DNA from: Xanthomarina gelatinilytica
Lineage (GTDB): Bacteria > Bacteroidota > Bacteroidia > Flavobacteriales > Flavobacteriaceae
Length of the DNA stretch: 64,000 nt
Direction: 5' to 3'
Assembly (NCBI RefSeq): GCF_000348685.1
Contig: NZ_ANLA01000019.1
Coordinates: 61,841-125,840 of the forward strand
Shown here one piece after another: positions 46,079 to 54,996 of the stretch (position 1 is its first letter; every line of letters begins with the position of its first letter). The position numbers were made by a program, and so were the translations under genes. The notes under the pieces were generated by a model. It did not search any database. It saw only the letters and a program-made list of their open reading frames with translations, and was not told the DNA's origin.

Positions 46079-46551
46079 TCTTCCAGGTCTTCCAACATCA
46101 TTCTATAATCGTACTGTAAATCCTCATGAAGGGTTTTTACTGTTTTCTTGATGCTCAAGATCTGTCTGTTGTAGATATTGGTTAAGGTAACGTTGTATTT
46201 AATGGAAGGTTTAAAATCCTTTAAAGTTGCACAGAAATAAAATAAAAGTTCCACTTCGGTTTCTTTTTTTAAAGAATAGCGTGCGTATTTCTTTAAGTTC
46301 CTTAAAATCTTCCTAATGCTTTTTTTTATATAAAAATAACTGTCTGTATTGATATTGTTAAACTGTTGGTCCAATTCCTGTTTAACCGTTTCAATGTAAC
46401 CGGCTTCATCATGGGACTCAAATAACAAATAGGTAAGGAGTTCCTTGTTTTCTTTTTTGAATTTGGACAATCGCAAACAAAGTTCCATCAATTCTTCCGA
46501 AGAGCGATGTTGCAATTCTTTTTTTATGGTTACTACAGAAACAGCTTTCAT
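46075..46551 (-). CDS. conserved helical hypothetical protein
   Basis: 158 residues, almost entirely alpha-helical and highly charged (LMELCLRLSKFKKENKELLTYLLFESHDE; SIRKILRNLKKYARYSLKKETEVELLFYFCATL). No signal peptide or family motif is recognised. Co-directional with the DoxX gene 3 bp upstream, so they form a likely two-gene operon. The function is unknown. Confidence 0.75.
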   Translation of the reverse strand: MKAVSVVTIKKELQHRSSEELMELCLRLSKFKKENKELLTYLLFESHDEAGYIETVKQELDQQFNNINTDSYFYIKKSIRKILRNLKKYARYSLKKETEVELLFYFCATLKDFKPSIKYNVTLTNIYNRQILSIKKTVKTLHEDLQYDYRMMLEDLED

Positions 46552-46554
46552 AAG

Positions 46555-46932
46555 TTATTTTTTCGTGTCTATTGCGTATTTTCCAGGACCAGCCAGAAAC
46601 ACCGCCACAAAACCTATAAGATACAAAAGGGCTTTTTCCTTAGTACCAAAATCGTCTTGTAAATGCACCACAAAAGCAGCCACAAACATGGTTATGGCAA
46701 CAGGAATGGCTGCAAGTTTTGTTTTGTAACCTAGAATAATGAATATAGGAGCTACCACTTCACCAATTAAAGCAAGGATTAAAGAAAGGGTTGGCCCAAC
46801 ACCAATAGGGTCTCCAAATTCTATGGGACTTGAAAACAGGCGTTCTATTTTTGGAATTCCATGGGTTAGCATCATGGCAGACATGGAGATTCTCAGGAAG
46901 GCTAAAGCTAAATCGGTAAGATTTTTGTTCAT
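46555..46932 (-). CDS. DoxX-family membrane protein
   Basis: 125 residues with four predicted membrane helices: LALAFLRISMSAMMLTHGIPKI, GVGPTLSLILALIGEVVAPIFIILGY, KLAAIPVAITMFVAAFVVH and ALLYLIGFVAVFLAGPGKYAI. THGIPKI and GEVVAPIFI are DoxX family motifs. The family includes small quinone-linked or redox-related membrane proteins; no specific role can be given here. Confidence 0.9.
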   Translation of the reverse strand: MNKNLTDLALAFLRISMSAMMLTHGIPKIERLFSSPIEFGDPIGVGPTLSLILALIGEVVAPIFIILGYKTKLAAIPVAITMFVAAFVVHLQDDFGTKEKALLYLIGFVAVFLAGPGKYAIDTKK

Positions 46933-46967
46933 GGGTTGAAGTTTAGTTGCCTATAAAGATATAAAAA

Positions 46968-47000
46968 AAGACCTCATAGCATTTAAGCTTATGAGGTCTT
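46968..47000 (-). terminator. terminator of the E1 dehydrogenase gene
   Basis: AAGACCTCATA (46968-46978) and TATGAGGTCTT (46990-47000) form an 11-bp stem; on the minus strand a T run follows. Confidence 0.9.
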
Positions 47001-47021
47001 ATAATAACAAGTTTTATTTTT

Positions 47022-49433
47022 TTATCTCAAGTTAGGATAATCTGAAGGATTGGCCTCGTGCATTACCTGGTAAACGGCTTCAAACACATCTTCAACCGAA
47101 GGTTTGGAGAAATAGTCACCATCTGTTCCATAAGCTGGCCTGTGTTGTTGCGCAGTTAAGGTCTGTGGTTTGCTATCCAAGTGCCTGTAGGCATTTTGTG
47201 TATTCAACACTTCATTTAAAATATAGGCAGAAGCACCTCCAGGAACATCTTCGTCAATCACCATCAACCGATTGGTTTTGGCCACACTTTTTACAATATC
47301 CTGATTTAAATCGAAAGGCAACAACGATTGAATGTCTATAATTTCCACATCAATACCTACTTCCTGTAATTCTTTGGCAGCCTGTTCTATGATCCTTAAG
47401 GTAGAACCATAAGAAACAACAGTAATATCGTTTCCTTCGCGAATGGTTTCTACCACACCCAAAGGTGTTTTAAACTCACCCATATTCGAAGGCATTTTTT
47501 CCTTTAACCTATAGCCATTTAAGCATTCTACAATTAAAGCAGGCTCATCACTTTCCAGGAGCGTGTTATAAAAACCGGCAGCTTTGGTCATGTTTCTTGG
47601 TACAAGAACGTGAATGCCACGTACCAAATTGATAACTCCACCCATTTGCGATCCTGAATGCCATATGCCTTCCAGTCTGTGCCCACGGGTTCTTATAATT
47701 AAAGGTGCTTTTTGGCGACCATTGGTTCTGTATTGAAGGGTTGCCAAATCGTCGCTCATAATTTGAAGCGCGTATAAAATATAATCTAAATACTGGATTT
47801 CAGCAATTGGGCGCAAGCCTCTTAAGGCCATCCCAATACCTTGTCCTAAAATGGTTGCTTCTCGAATACCAACGTCCGATACGCGAAGTTCACCATACTT
47901 TTCCTGCATGCCTTCCAGACCTTGATTCACATCCCCAATATGTCCCGCATCTTCACCAAAAACCAAAGTTTCTGGATATTTGCTGAATATAGCATCAAAA
48001 TTATCCCTAATCACCAATCTGGCATCTACTTCTTCGCTCTTATCGTTGTAAGTTGGTTTAACTTCTTTTACGTTTAAAGCCGATTTAGGCGACTCGCTAT
48101 ATAGGTGCGAACTGTATTTAGGTTGTACGGTTTCTATGTATGCATTGATCCACTGTGTCAATTGGTTTTTTTCTGATGATGATTCGCTAACCACATAACG
48201 TAAAGCCTTTCTGGCAGTAGAAAGTATGTCTTTTCTAATAGGTTCTTTAATGTCGGCCAAATCATTTTTAAGCTTATTTATAAAAACCTTGTTGTTGCTG
48301 GAATTGGCCACTTGTTCCAAAATATCCAGAAGCTCTTGCTGTTCTTGTTTTAAAGGTTGTATAAAAGCAGTCCAAGCAGCTTTTTTTCCATCCCTAACTT
48401 CTTTTTTTATGGTGGTTTCAATCTCTTTCAATTCCTCATCGGTAGCCATACCATTGGCTATCATCCATTCACGAAGTTTTACATTACAGTCAAATTCAGC
48501 TTCCCAAGCCAAGCGGTTTTCATCTTTGTAACGCTCGTGAGAACCAGAGGTCGAGTGTCCTTGTGGTTGTGTTAATTCCTTAACATGTATTAAAACAGGC
48601 ACGTGTTCTTCCCTAGCAATTTTTGAAGCATTTTGGTAGGTTTCCACCAAAGCAGGATAATCCCAACCGTTTACGCATAAGATTTCAAAGCCTTTGGTGT
48701 CTTCATCACGTTGAAACCCTTTTAAGATTTCAGAGATGTTTTCTTTGGTAGTTTGATGTCTGGCATGTACCGAAATTCCATATTCATCGTCCCAAACACT
48801 CATAACCATGGGTACTTGTAAAACACCTGCAGCATTAATGGTTTCAAAAAACAGGCCTTCACTTGTACTCGCATTTCCTATGGTTCCCCAAGCCACTTCG
48901 TTTCCGTTATTGGAAAAATTAGTGGTATCGATCCCTTTTACGTTTCTGTAAATTTTAGAAGCTTGGGCCAATCCTAATAACCTTGGCATCTGTCCAGCAG
49001 TAGGAGAGATGTCTGCACTGGAATTCTTCTGTTTTGTTAAATCCTTCCAGTTTCCATTTTCGTCCAAACTATGGGTTGCAAAGTGGCCTCCCATTTGTCT
49101 GCCTGCAGACATGGGATCGTGATTGATGTCTGGATGCCCATACAAACCTGCAAAAAACTGTTGGATGTTCAATTCGCCAATGGCCATCATAAAGGTTTGG
49201 TCCCTGTAATATCCAGAACGGAAATCCCCATTCCTGAACGCTTTTGCCAAAGCCAATTGAGGTACTTCTTTTCCGTCTCCAAAAATACCAAACTTGGCTT
49301 TTCCAGTAAGTACTTCACGTCGACCTAGAAGACTGCATTCACGAGAGGTGACAGCAATTTTATAATCGTTTATTACTTCAGCTTTAAAGTCTTCAAAAGA
49401 CAGGTCTTTTTGTACGTCTGGATTTGTTTGCAT
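47022..49433 (-). CDS. fused 2-oxoacid dehydrogenase E1 alpha/beta subunits
   Basis: An 803-residue fusion. The N-terminal half (about 20-370) is E1 alpha, with the thiamine-diphosphate region WGTIGNASTSEGLFFETINAAGVLQVPMVMSVWDDEYGIS and the phosphorylation-loop-like segment HSTSGSHERYK. The C-terminal half (about 460-803) is E1 beta: LVFGEDAGHIGDVNQG, EATILGQGIGMALRGLRPIAEIQYLDYI, and MVIDEDVPGGASAYI. It decarboxylates a branched-chain or similar 2-oxoacid and acylates the lipoyl E2, which is not encoded nearby. The fused form is common in Flavobacteriia. Substrate inferred, not shown. Confidence 0.93.
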   Translation of the reverse strand: MQTNPDVQKDLSFEDFKAEVINDYKIAVTSRECSLLGRREVLTGKAKFGIFGDGKEVPQLALAKAFRNGDFRSGYYRDQTFMMAIGELNIQQFFAGLYGHPDINHDPMSAGRQMGGHFATHSLDENGNWKDLTKQKNSSADISPTAGQMPRLLGLAQASKIYRNVKGIDTTNFSNNGNEVAWGTIGNASTSEGLFFETINAAGVLQVPMVMSVWDDEYGISVHARHQTTKENISEILKGFQRDEDTKGFEILCVNGWDYPALVETYQNASKIAREEHVPVLIHVKELTQPQGHSTSGSHERYKDENRLAWEAEFDCNVKLREWMIANGMATDEELKEIETTIKKEVRDGKKAAWTAFIQPLKQEQQELLDILEQVANSSNNKVFINKLKNDLADIKEPIRKDILSTARKALRYVVSESSSEKNQLTQWINAYIETVQPKYSSHLYSESPKSALNVKEVKPTYNDKSEEVDARLVIRDNFDAIFSKYPETLVFGEDAGHIGDVNQGLEGMQEKYGELRVSDVGIREATILGQGIGMALRGLRPIAEIQYLDYILYALQIMSDDLATLQYRTNGRQKAPLIIRTRGHRLEGIWHSGSQMGGVINLVRGIHVLVPRNMTKAAGFYNTLLESDEPALIVECLNGYRLKEKMPSNMGEFKTPLGVVETIREGNDITVVSYGSTLRIIEQAAKELQEVGIDVEIIDIQSLLPFDLNQDIVKSVAKTNRLMVIDEDVPGGASAYILNEVLNTQNAYRHLDSKPQTLTAQQHRPAYGTDGDYFSKPSVEDVFEAVYQVMHEANPSDYPNLR

Positions 49434-49452
49434 AATGATTGTTTTAATAGCA

Positions 49453-49484
49453 CAAATTTAGTCAATATTTGTGTGTTTTGCAAT
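49453..49484 (-). promoter_or_regulatory. promoter of the E1 dehydrogenase gene
   Basis: On the minus strand, TAAATTTG (49460-49453) is a perfect -7 box, with ATTG (49484-49481) 20 bp upstream in place of TTTG. The gene starts 19 bp further on. Confidence 0.55.
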
Positions 49485-49619
49485 TTGATAAATAGTTAAA
49501 GAATTGACAAATTGTTAGTGATTCCAGTAAAATATAGCAAATTATTGAAAGATTGTCAGTAATTCAGAAAATCATTAAAAATATGCTATTGAAAATTTTA
49601 CATGAAAATAACTGTTTTT

Positions 49620-52451
49620 TTAATACCAACGTCTGGTAAACAAACCAAACAGCGTTTTAAAATCCAGTGTCACCACAAAGCGTATTTTTTCGGCATATTG
49701 TGCTTGTGCCACTTCCCATCCCAGATTGGAATATACAGGAAAGTACAGCTCAAAATAGTCTGGAATCAAGCTAACGCGAATCCCGGAATCGTAAACAAAT
49801 TCTATGTCTTCCCTGTGGTTTTTTACCAAACCAATATCGCCATAGGCTAAAATGTATTTCCAAATGGTGGTACTTCCGTTTATGGTGCTTATCCACTCGT
49901 TGGCATAAGGCGTGTTTAGTTTCGATTTAAACCCACCTTCTGCAATAATGATTTGCTGACTGAACAGTCCAGAATCTTCAGAACGCCCATAATAATTGTA
50001 GTCAAACAAATAATCGGTTGGTCTGTCCAAGGCATAGCTAAAATAATCGGAAGTCTCATAAGTGTCATTGTAAAGAAACAGTCCTGTAAAAAGCCTTAAG
50101 TTAATTTGCCTGTTGCCTTCGGTTAGTTTTCTGTACTCAAAATTAAAAGCCAGTTTTCCAAACTTCTTTCCAAATTGCAAATCTGTAAACCAAGCCGTAT
50201 AATCTTTCAATCCTTTGTTGATGTTGTTGTAACGTGCATTCAACACACTGTAATTTGGTTGTGTGGCATCTGCAGTAACCACAGGGTTGTCGTCCCTATT
50301 GATATCTATATACCTTAAAGTAATAAACTGTTTCTTATTGGAGCGTAGGTTGGTTTTATCCCTAAATTGCATGGAAATCCCTGGTGTTAATTTTCTTACA
50401 AACAAATCTTCGGCATAACTGGCATAACTGGCCGATATACCATAGTTGATGCTAAATAAATCGGAAGTGTTCTGTATATACTGATTGTAGTTTAAGGTTA
50501 TGGAACCTGTAAGGGATTTGGATTTGGTTCCATATTGTGGTGCAATTTTATAGTAGAAAGGCTTTTTAAGTACCGTTTTATTATAGGCCTTTACCCCAAG
50601 TACAATACCATCGTATATGTTGTTAAACTCAATGATAGGCATAAAAAACACTTGGTTGTAGGCTGGATCTTCAATGTCCTTGATAAGCCTAAACTGAAGG
50701 GGTTTGTTAAATAAGGAGTTTGTTAAAGACTTGGTGTTGTCCCTTAAGTTGTATTCAGGAACAATTAAATCTTTGTTTAGCACCACTTTGGTACCTTGGT
50801 TTTTTAAGAGCTTAACAGTTTTGGTATCTATAACGTTTTCTATCCATATTTTAGACACAATAGAGTCTTTATCCAGAACAAACAAGGATATAGGGACGTT
50901 GGCATTTGTTTTGTTCTTAACGGTTACTTTAATGGAATCCCTTGATTCTTCAATGTTTGAAATGGTAAAGTCTATATATTTTTTGGTCTTTAAGTAATCT
51001 GTAAAAAACCAATTGATGTCTTTGGTGGTATTACTTTTTAACAGCTTTTCAAAATCTGAAGTCTGGGTTTCCTTAAACGTATAGTTTGCAAGGTATTTCT
51101 TTACGGAATTCTCCAATACGTTGGCATTGATAAATTGGTCCAGATAGCGTAAGCCTACACCAGCTTTGTATTTGTTGGCAATGTTTTTATTGAATTTCAG
51201 CAAAGAGTCTTTTTCTGTGGTTAAAGGTTGGTCCAGGTTTTCCCTGGCCATGTGCATGTATAAAAACGGATATTGGTCGTTAAAATCCAATTGCGTGGCA
51301 TGAAAGGATTTGATGCCCCAGATTTTGGAGAGCGTTCCGGCCAATTTCATATCTGGGTAGTATTCCTCCACATACTTCATTAAATAGTAGGTTTGCAAAC
51401 CATCTATGATCCATTGGTCTTTTCTAGGGTTGATTATCAAAATGTTTTCCAGGTAATTGTTTAGGGCTGTTTTCAATATTTTAAGTTCATATTGAAATTT
51501 ATCCGGAAAAGGTCTAATAAAACTAGGCAAGAGGTTTAAACCATAAATTGGGTTCTTTCGGTAGTCTATGTCTGTAATAAGCAACCGTTCCAATGGGTAA
51601 GGTCCCAAATGTCTGGTTAAAAATTCAGAAACATGATCTGTAATCACCAAATTGTCTATCACGTTCAGGCTTTCTTGATCTACGTTGGAAACCATGGTAA
51701 AATAGTCGGTTTTAACTTGAGAGAACTGCTTTCTTTGGTTTAAGAACAGTTTGCTGTTTACACGGTTTTTCCCTTCCAGTTTCACCGTAAAGATGTCGTT
51801 TTCCTGACGCATGTCTACCTGGTCCAATTCGGAAGTTACATGATAGGTGTTTGGGATCTGTAATTCCAGGCTAAGGTCTGCCACAGGCACAAACATATCA
51901 TCCAGGTTTTTATTGCTAAAATACTGCCATTCGCCATTGTACACAGCTGGTGTTATGTACCAATAGCGCAAGTTAAAATCGCCATTGTTGGACACGCCAT
52001 ATCTGGTAAATTTATCACTTGGCACCTGCACGATATAGTTTAATTGAATGGTGTAACTCCCGTTGGGTTTTAAAGGGCTGGCCAGTTGTACTTTTACCAC
52101 GTCTATATGCTCTTTTACCCTGTCAAACTCCAATTCTTGATGGTCTTGTTCTATGGATGTGATAACCGAATAGCCTCTGTCTTCATTTTTGGCAAAGTGA
52201 AATTCGGTACTGTATTCTTCAGCAAAACGCATGGCCAGAGGTGTTGTTTTGGTAGCATAACTATGGTTCCAGTCGTTTAAATACACAACGTCCAAGGTGT
52301 CTTCTGTGGTGTTGTGATACGTAATGGTTTGTGAGATTTTTATCTGTTTTTTTTCCACCATAAAATCGGCTTTAAGGTCTATTTTATTTTGACCCAAAAC
52401 CCAAAGAGGTAGTAAAAGAAACAATAAAGGACTTAAAAATCTGACTTTCAA
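49620..52451 (-). CDS. inactive M1-peptidase-like protein with C-terminal outer-membrane barrel
   Basis: 943 residues with a signal peptide (LLFLLLPLWVLGQ). Residues about 20-540 follow the M1 aminopeptidase plan (N-terminal beta-sandwich, then the catalytic-type domain), but the HExxH zinc motif is absent: the region that should hold it reads LKTALNNYLENILIINPRKD, and the downstream WLxEGxAxY helix is WIIDGLQTYYL, with Asp for the third zinc ligand. From about 600 to the end there are repeated amphipathic strands (GSITLNYNQYIQNTSDLFSINYG, LAFNFEYRKLTEGNRQINLRLFTGLFLYND), ending in TRRWY with aromatic residues, as in an outer-membrane beta-barrel. Likely a binding or scaffold protein. The next gene lies 1 bp upstream of its start. 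Confidence 0.75.
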   Translation of the reverse strand: MKVRFLSPLLFLLLPLWVLGQNKIDLKADFMVEKKQIKISQTITYHNTTEDTLDVVYLNDWNHSYATKTTPLAMRFAEEYSTEFHFAKNEDRGYSVITSIEQDHQELEFDRVKEHIDVVKVQLASPLKPNGSYTIQLNYIVQVPSDKFTRYGVSNNGDFNLRYWYITPAVYNGEWQYFSNKNLDDMFVPVADLSLELQIPNTYHVTSELDQVDMRQENDIFTVKLEGKNRVNSKLFLNQRKQFSQVKTDYFTMVSNVDQESLNVIDNLVITDHVSEFLTRHLGPYPLERLLITDIDYRKNPIYGLNLLPSFIRPFPDKFQYELKILKTALNNYLENILIINPRKDQWIIDGLQTYYLMKYVEEYYPDMKLAGTLSKIWGIKSFHATQLDFNDQYPFLYMHMARENLDQPLTTEKDSLLKFNKNIANKYKAGVGLRYLDQFINANVLENSVKKYLANYTFKETQTSDFEKLLKSNTTKDINWFFTDYLKTKKYIDFTISNIEESRDSIKVTVKNKTNANVPISLFVLDKDSIVSKIWIENVIDTKTVKLLKNQGTKVVLNKDLIVPEYNLRDNTKSLTNSLFNKPLQFRLIKDIEDPAYNQVFFMPIIEFNNIYDGIVLGVKAYNKTVLKKPFYYKIAPQYGTKSKSLTGSITLNYNQYIQNTSDLFSINYGISASYASYAEDLFVRKLTPGISMQFRDKTNLRSNKKQFITLRYIDINRDDNPVVTADATQPNYSVLNARYNNINKGLKDYTAWFTDLQFGKKFGKLAFNFEYRKLTEGNRQINLRLFTGLFLYNDTYETSDYFSYALDRPTDYLFDYNYYGRSEDSGLFSQQIIIAEGGFKSKLNTPYANEWISTINGSTTIWKYILAYGDIGLVKNHREDIEFVYDSGIRVSLIPDYFELYFPVYSNLGWEVAQAQYAEKIRFVVTLDFKTLFGLFTRRWY

Positions 52452-52452
52452 T

Positions 52453-53715
52453 TTATTTTATAAACTTTAACGGTTGTACATTGGTGTTCGACATACGGAT
52501 GTAATAGATGCCATTTTTTAAACCAGACACGTCTATACTTAAACGATTGGAAGTGCCCAGGGGAATGCTTTTAACAACTTGGCCCAAGGTGTTAAAAATG
52601 TAAAGTTTGTTGGATGAAAGTGATTGGTTATGTATTTGGACCTCCAAGGTAGTGTCCACCATATTGGTGCCCATAATTTGAAAGCTCTCTGTTTGGTATG
52701 TAGGTATGCTCAATAAGGCCTCGTTGGTTTCCAGTTCCATAACCACAGGAAGGTGGTCGCTAAAGTAATATAGCGCTTCGCGAACTTCCAATGAGAAACT
52801 GGTGCCTGCACAAGCTGTATCAAGTATCTCGTTGTTAAAACAATTAAGGTTGCTGTTATTGCCAAAAGCCTGATAACTGTTTGGAACATAGTACAGGTCT
52901 TGGTTGGACAGCATGTTGGTAGAGGTTAAGATAAAATCAAACCTATCGTCCAGGCCACCTGTAGAACCTCCCAAACCTGATTGGGTTCTGGTAGATTGCG
53001 TAAACACATCCACATAATCCACATTGGTATGCCAACTTCCCATTCTATCAACAGGATCTACAAAAACAATGTTGTTGTTTGGGTCTATCAATTCCAGAAA
53101 TGCAGGCTCAGAAGCTGAATACACATTAAAATCTCCAGCAAGCATCACATAGCTATCTGAAGGAAAAGTGCTTAAATACTGTGTTAAATCTTGAACCATT
53201 TGTAATCTTAAGTTTTCGTTGTTACTGCCACTAGAGGCTTTTAGGTGGCAAACTATAGCATTTAAATATACAGGATTACTGTTTTGGTTTACAGAATTTA
53301 ACTTTAATTTATAATGATTGAAATCGCGATAGAGGGTTTGTACAATATGCTGACTCTCCAAAATGAATTTGGAATTGTCGTAAAATATTAAATTTTGAAG
53401 GTCGTTTTGGTTGCCTATCTCATCGTCTGAGGTATTTGAAGTAAACACAGCACTTCTGTAATCTTCACTAATTCTATCTTGAAGCACTTGTAAAATGGCG
53501 TTGCCACCATACACATTGTTTAATTCGCAAACCATAAATATATCTGGTTTGTAGGTGTTCAAGGTTTGTTCCAAATAATCAATACGGTTGGGAACATTGG
53601 TCTCTAAAGGAAAATTCAACAAATTGTAAAACATCAGCTTGAAGTTTTCTTGAGAAAACAGGCTGTGTGTTATCATCATGCAAAGCATGGATATTATTTG
53701 AATTTTCTTTTTCAT
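52453..53715 (-). CDS. secreted endonuclease/exonuclease/phosphatase with T9SS sorting domain
   Basis: 420 residues. A signal peptide (MKKKIQIISMLCMMITHSLFSQ) precedes an EEP domain (about 22-335): FYNLLNFP, VCELNNVYGG (catalytic Glu), VCHLKA, LAGDFNVYSASEPAF (Asp-Asn pair) and FSDHLPVVMEL (catalytic His). The last 80 residues (TYQTESFQIMG ... GIYYIRMSNTNVQPLKFIK) form a type A T9SS sorting domain. It is probably a surface or released nuclease or phosphodiesterase; the substrate is not predictable. One base separates it from the following barrel gene, so they are one operon. Confidence 0.9.
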   Translation of the reverse strand: MKKKIQIISMLCMMITHSLFSQENFKLMFYNLLNFPLETNVPNRIDYLEQTLNTYKPDIFMVCELNNVYGGNAILQVLQDRISEDYRSAVFTSNTSDDEIGNQNDLQNLIFYDNSKFILESQHIVQTLYRDFNHYKLKLNSVNQNSNPVYLNAIVCHLKASSGSNNENLRLQMVQDLTQYLSTFPSDSYVMLAGDFNVYSASEPAFLELIDPNNNIVFVDPVDRMGSWHTNVDYVDVFTQSTRTQSGLGGSTGGLDDRFDFILTSTNMLSNQDLYYVPNSYQAFGNNSNLNCFNNEILDTACAGTSFSLEVREALYYFSDHLPVVMELETNEALLSIPTYQTESFQIMGTNMVDTTLEVQIHNQSLSSNKLYIFNTLGQVVKSIPLGTSNRLSIDVSGLKNGIYYIRMSNTNVQPLKFIK

Positions 53716-53739
53716 GAGGTTTTAGGGATTTTAACCAGG

Positions 53740-54429
53740 TTAAAAATTAGGGCTCAATCGATACTTCTTATAGAAAGCATCCAAGATGTCAATGACTTCT
53801 TCTGGGCTGTCCACCACATGGATCAGGTCTAGATCTTTGGCGCTGATATTGTTAAACCTGGTAAGCAAGGTCTCATGGATCCAGTCTATCAAGCCTCCCC
53901 AAAATTCCGTTCCTACAAGGATAATAGGAAATTTTTCAATTTTGTTGGTTTGTATCAAGGTAATGGCTTCAAACAATTCATCCAAGGTACCAAAACCTCC
54001 AGGCATAACCACAAAACCTTGCGAGTATTTAACAAACATAACCTTTCTTACAAAGAAATAATCGAAATCCAGACTTTTATCGGAATCAATGTACGGATTA
54101 TCGTGTTGCTCAAAAGGCAATTCAATGTTCAATCCAACCGATGTCCCACCAGCTATATGCGCGCCTTTGTTTCCGGCTTCCATAATACCTGGACCTCCAC
54201 CAGTAATCACGCCATAACCATGATCTACTATTTTGGCAGCTATTTCTTCGGCCAATTTGTAATACTTATTGTCTGGTTTGGTTCTAGCCGAACCAAAAAT
54301 GGACACACAAGGGCCGATTCTACTTAATTTTTCATAACCATTTACAAACTCTCCCATGATTTTAAAAATAGCCCAGGAATCGTTTGTTTTTATCTCATTC
54401 CAACGTTTGTGATGTTGTTCGTCTCTCAT
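53740..54429 (-). CDS. LOG-family (TIGR00730) phosphoribohydrolase-like protein
   Basis: 229 residues. VSIFGSARTKPDNKYYKLAEEIA, GVITGGGPGIMEAGNKGAHIAGG and the nucleotide-binding PGGFGTLDELFEAITLIQTNKI (PGGxGTxxE) identify the Rossmann-like LOG family, often named lysine-decarboxylase-like by mistake. Members cleave cytokinin or nucleoside 5'-monophosphates; the natural bacterial role is uncertain. Cytosolic. It lies 24 bp upstream of the nuclease gene on the same strand and may start that operon. Confidence 0.93.
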   Translation of the reverse strand: MRDEQHHKRWNEIKTNDSWAIFKIMGEFVNGYEKLSRIGPCVSIFGSARTKPDNKYYKLAEEIAAKIVDHGYGVITGGGPGIMEAGNKGAHIAGGTSVGLNIELPFEQHDNPYIDSDKSLDFDYFFVRKVMFVKYSQGFVVMPGGFGTLDELFEAITLIQTNKIEKFPIILVGTEFWGGLIDWIHETLLTRFNNISAKDLDLIHVVDSPEEVIDILDAFYKKYRLSPNF

Positions 54430-54605
54430 TTATATCTTATTTTCTTTTTTTCTGAATTGTTATAATGGATGTTTTCTTATCGGCTTTTGGCTTCAAAATA
54501 ATCCAAAGGCAAATTTAAGAGAAATAAGGACATTTTTAGTGCTTTCTTCAAATGATTTATAAAAACAGGATAGAACCTATCACTTTTACATTTAATAAAC
54601 AAAAA

Positions 54606-54630
54606 AAGCAAACCTTTTAAGGGTTTGCTT
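54606..54630. terminator. terminator after the small membrane protein gene
   Basis: AAGCAAACC (54606-54614) and GGTTTGCTT (54622-54630) form a perfect stem, with an A run and a T run outside. Confidence 0.85.
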
Positions 54631-54663
54631 TTTTGTATAAACTAAGGTACTCTTTCTTTTGAA

Positions 54664-54864
<201 letters not shown>

Positions 54865-54996
54865 TTAGTGAATTTTAATGAATAAAGCGTAATTTTTTAA
54901 TGGCTTGGGGAAACGATTTCATGTGTCCAGATTACAAGCCAAAGCAATCATAAGCTGGATATGTATATTATAATAAGCTGATATGCGGACTTTGCC

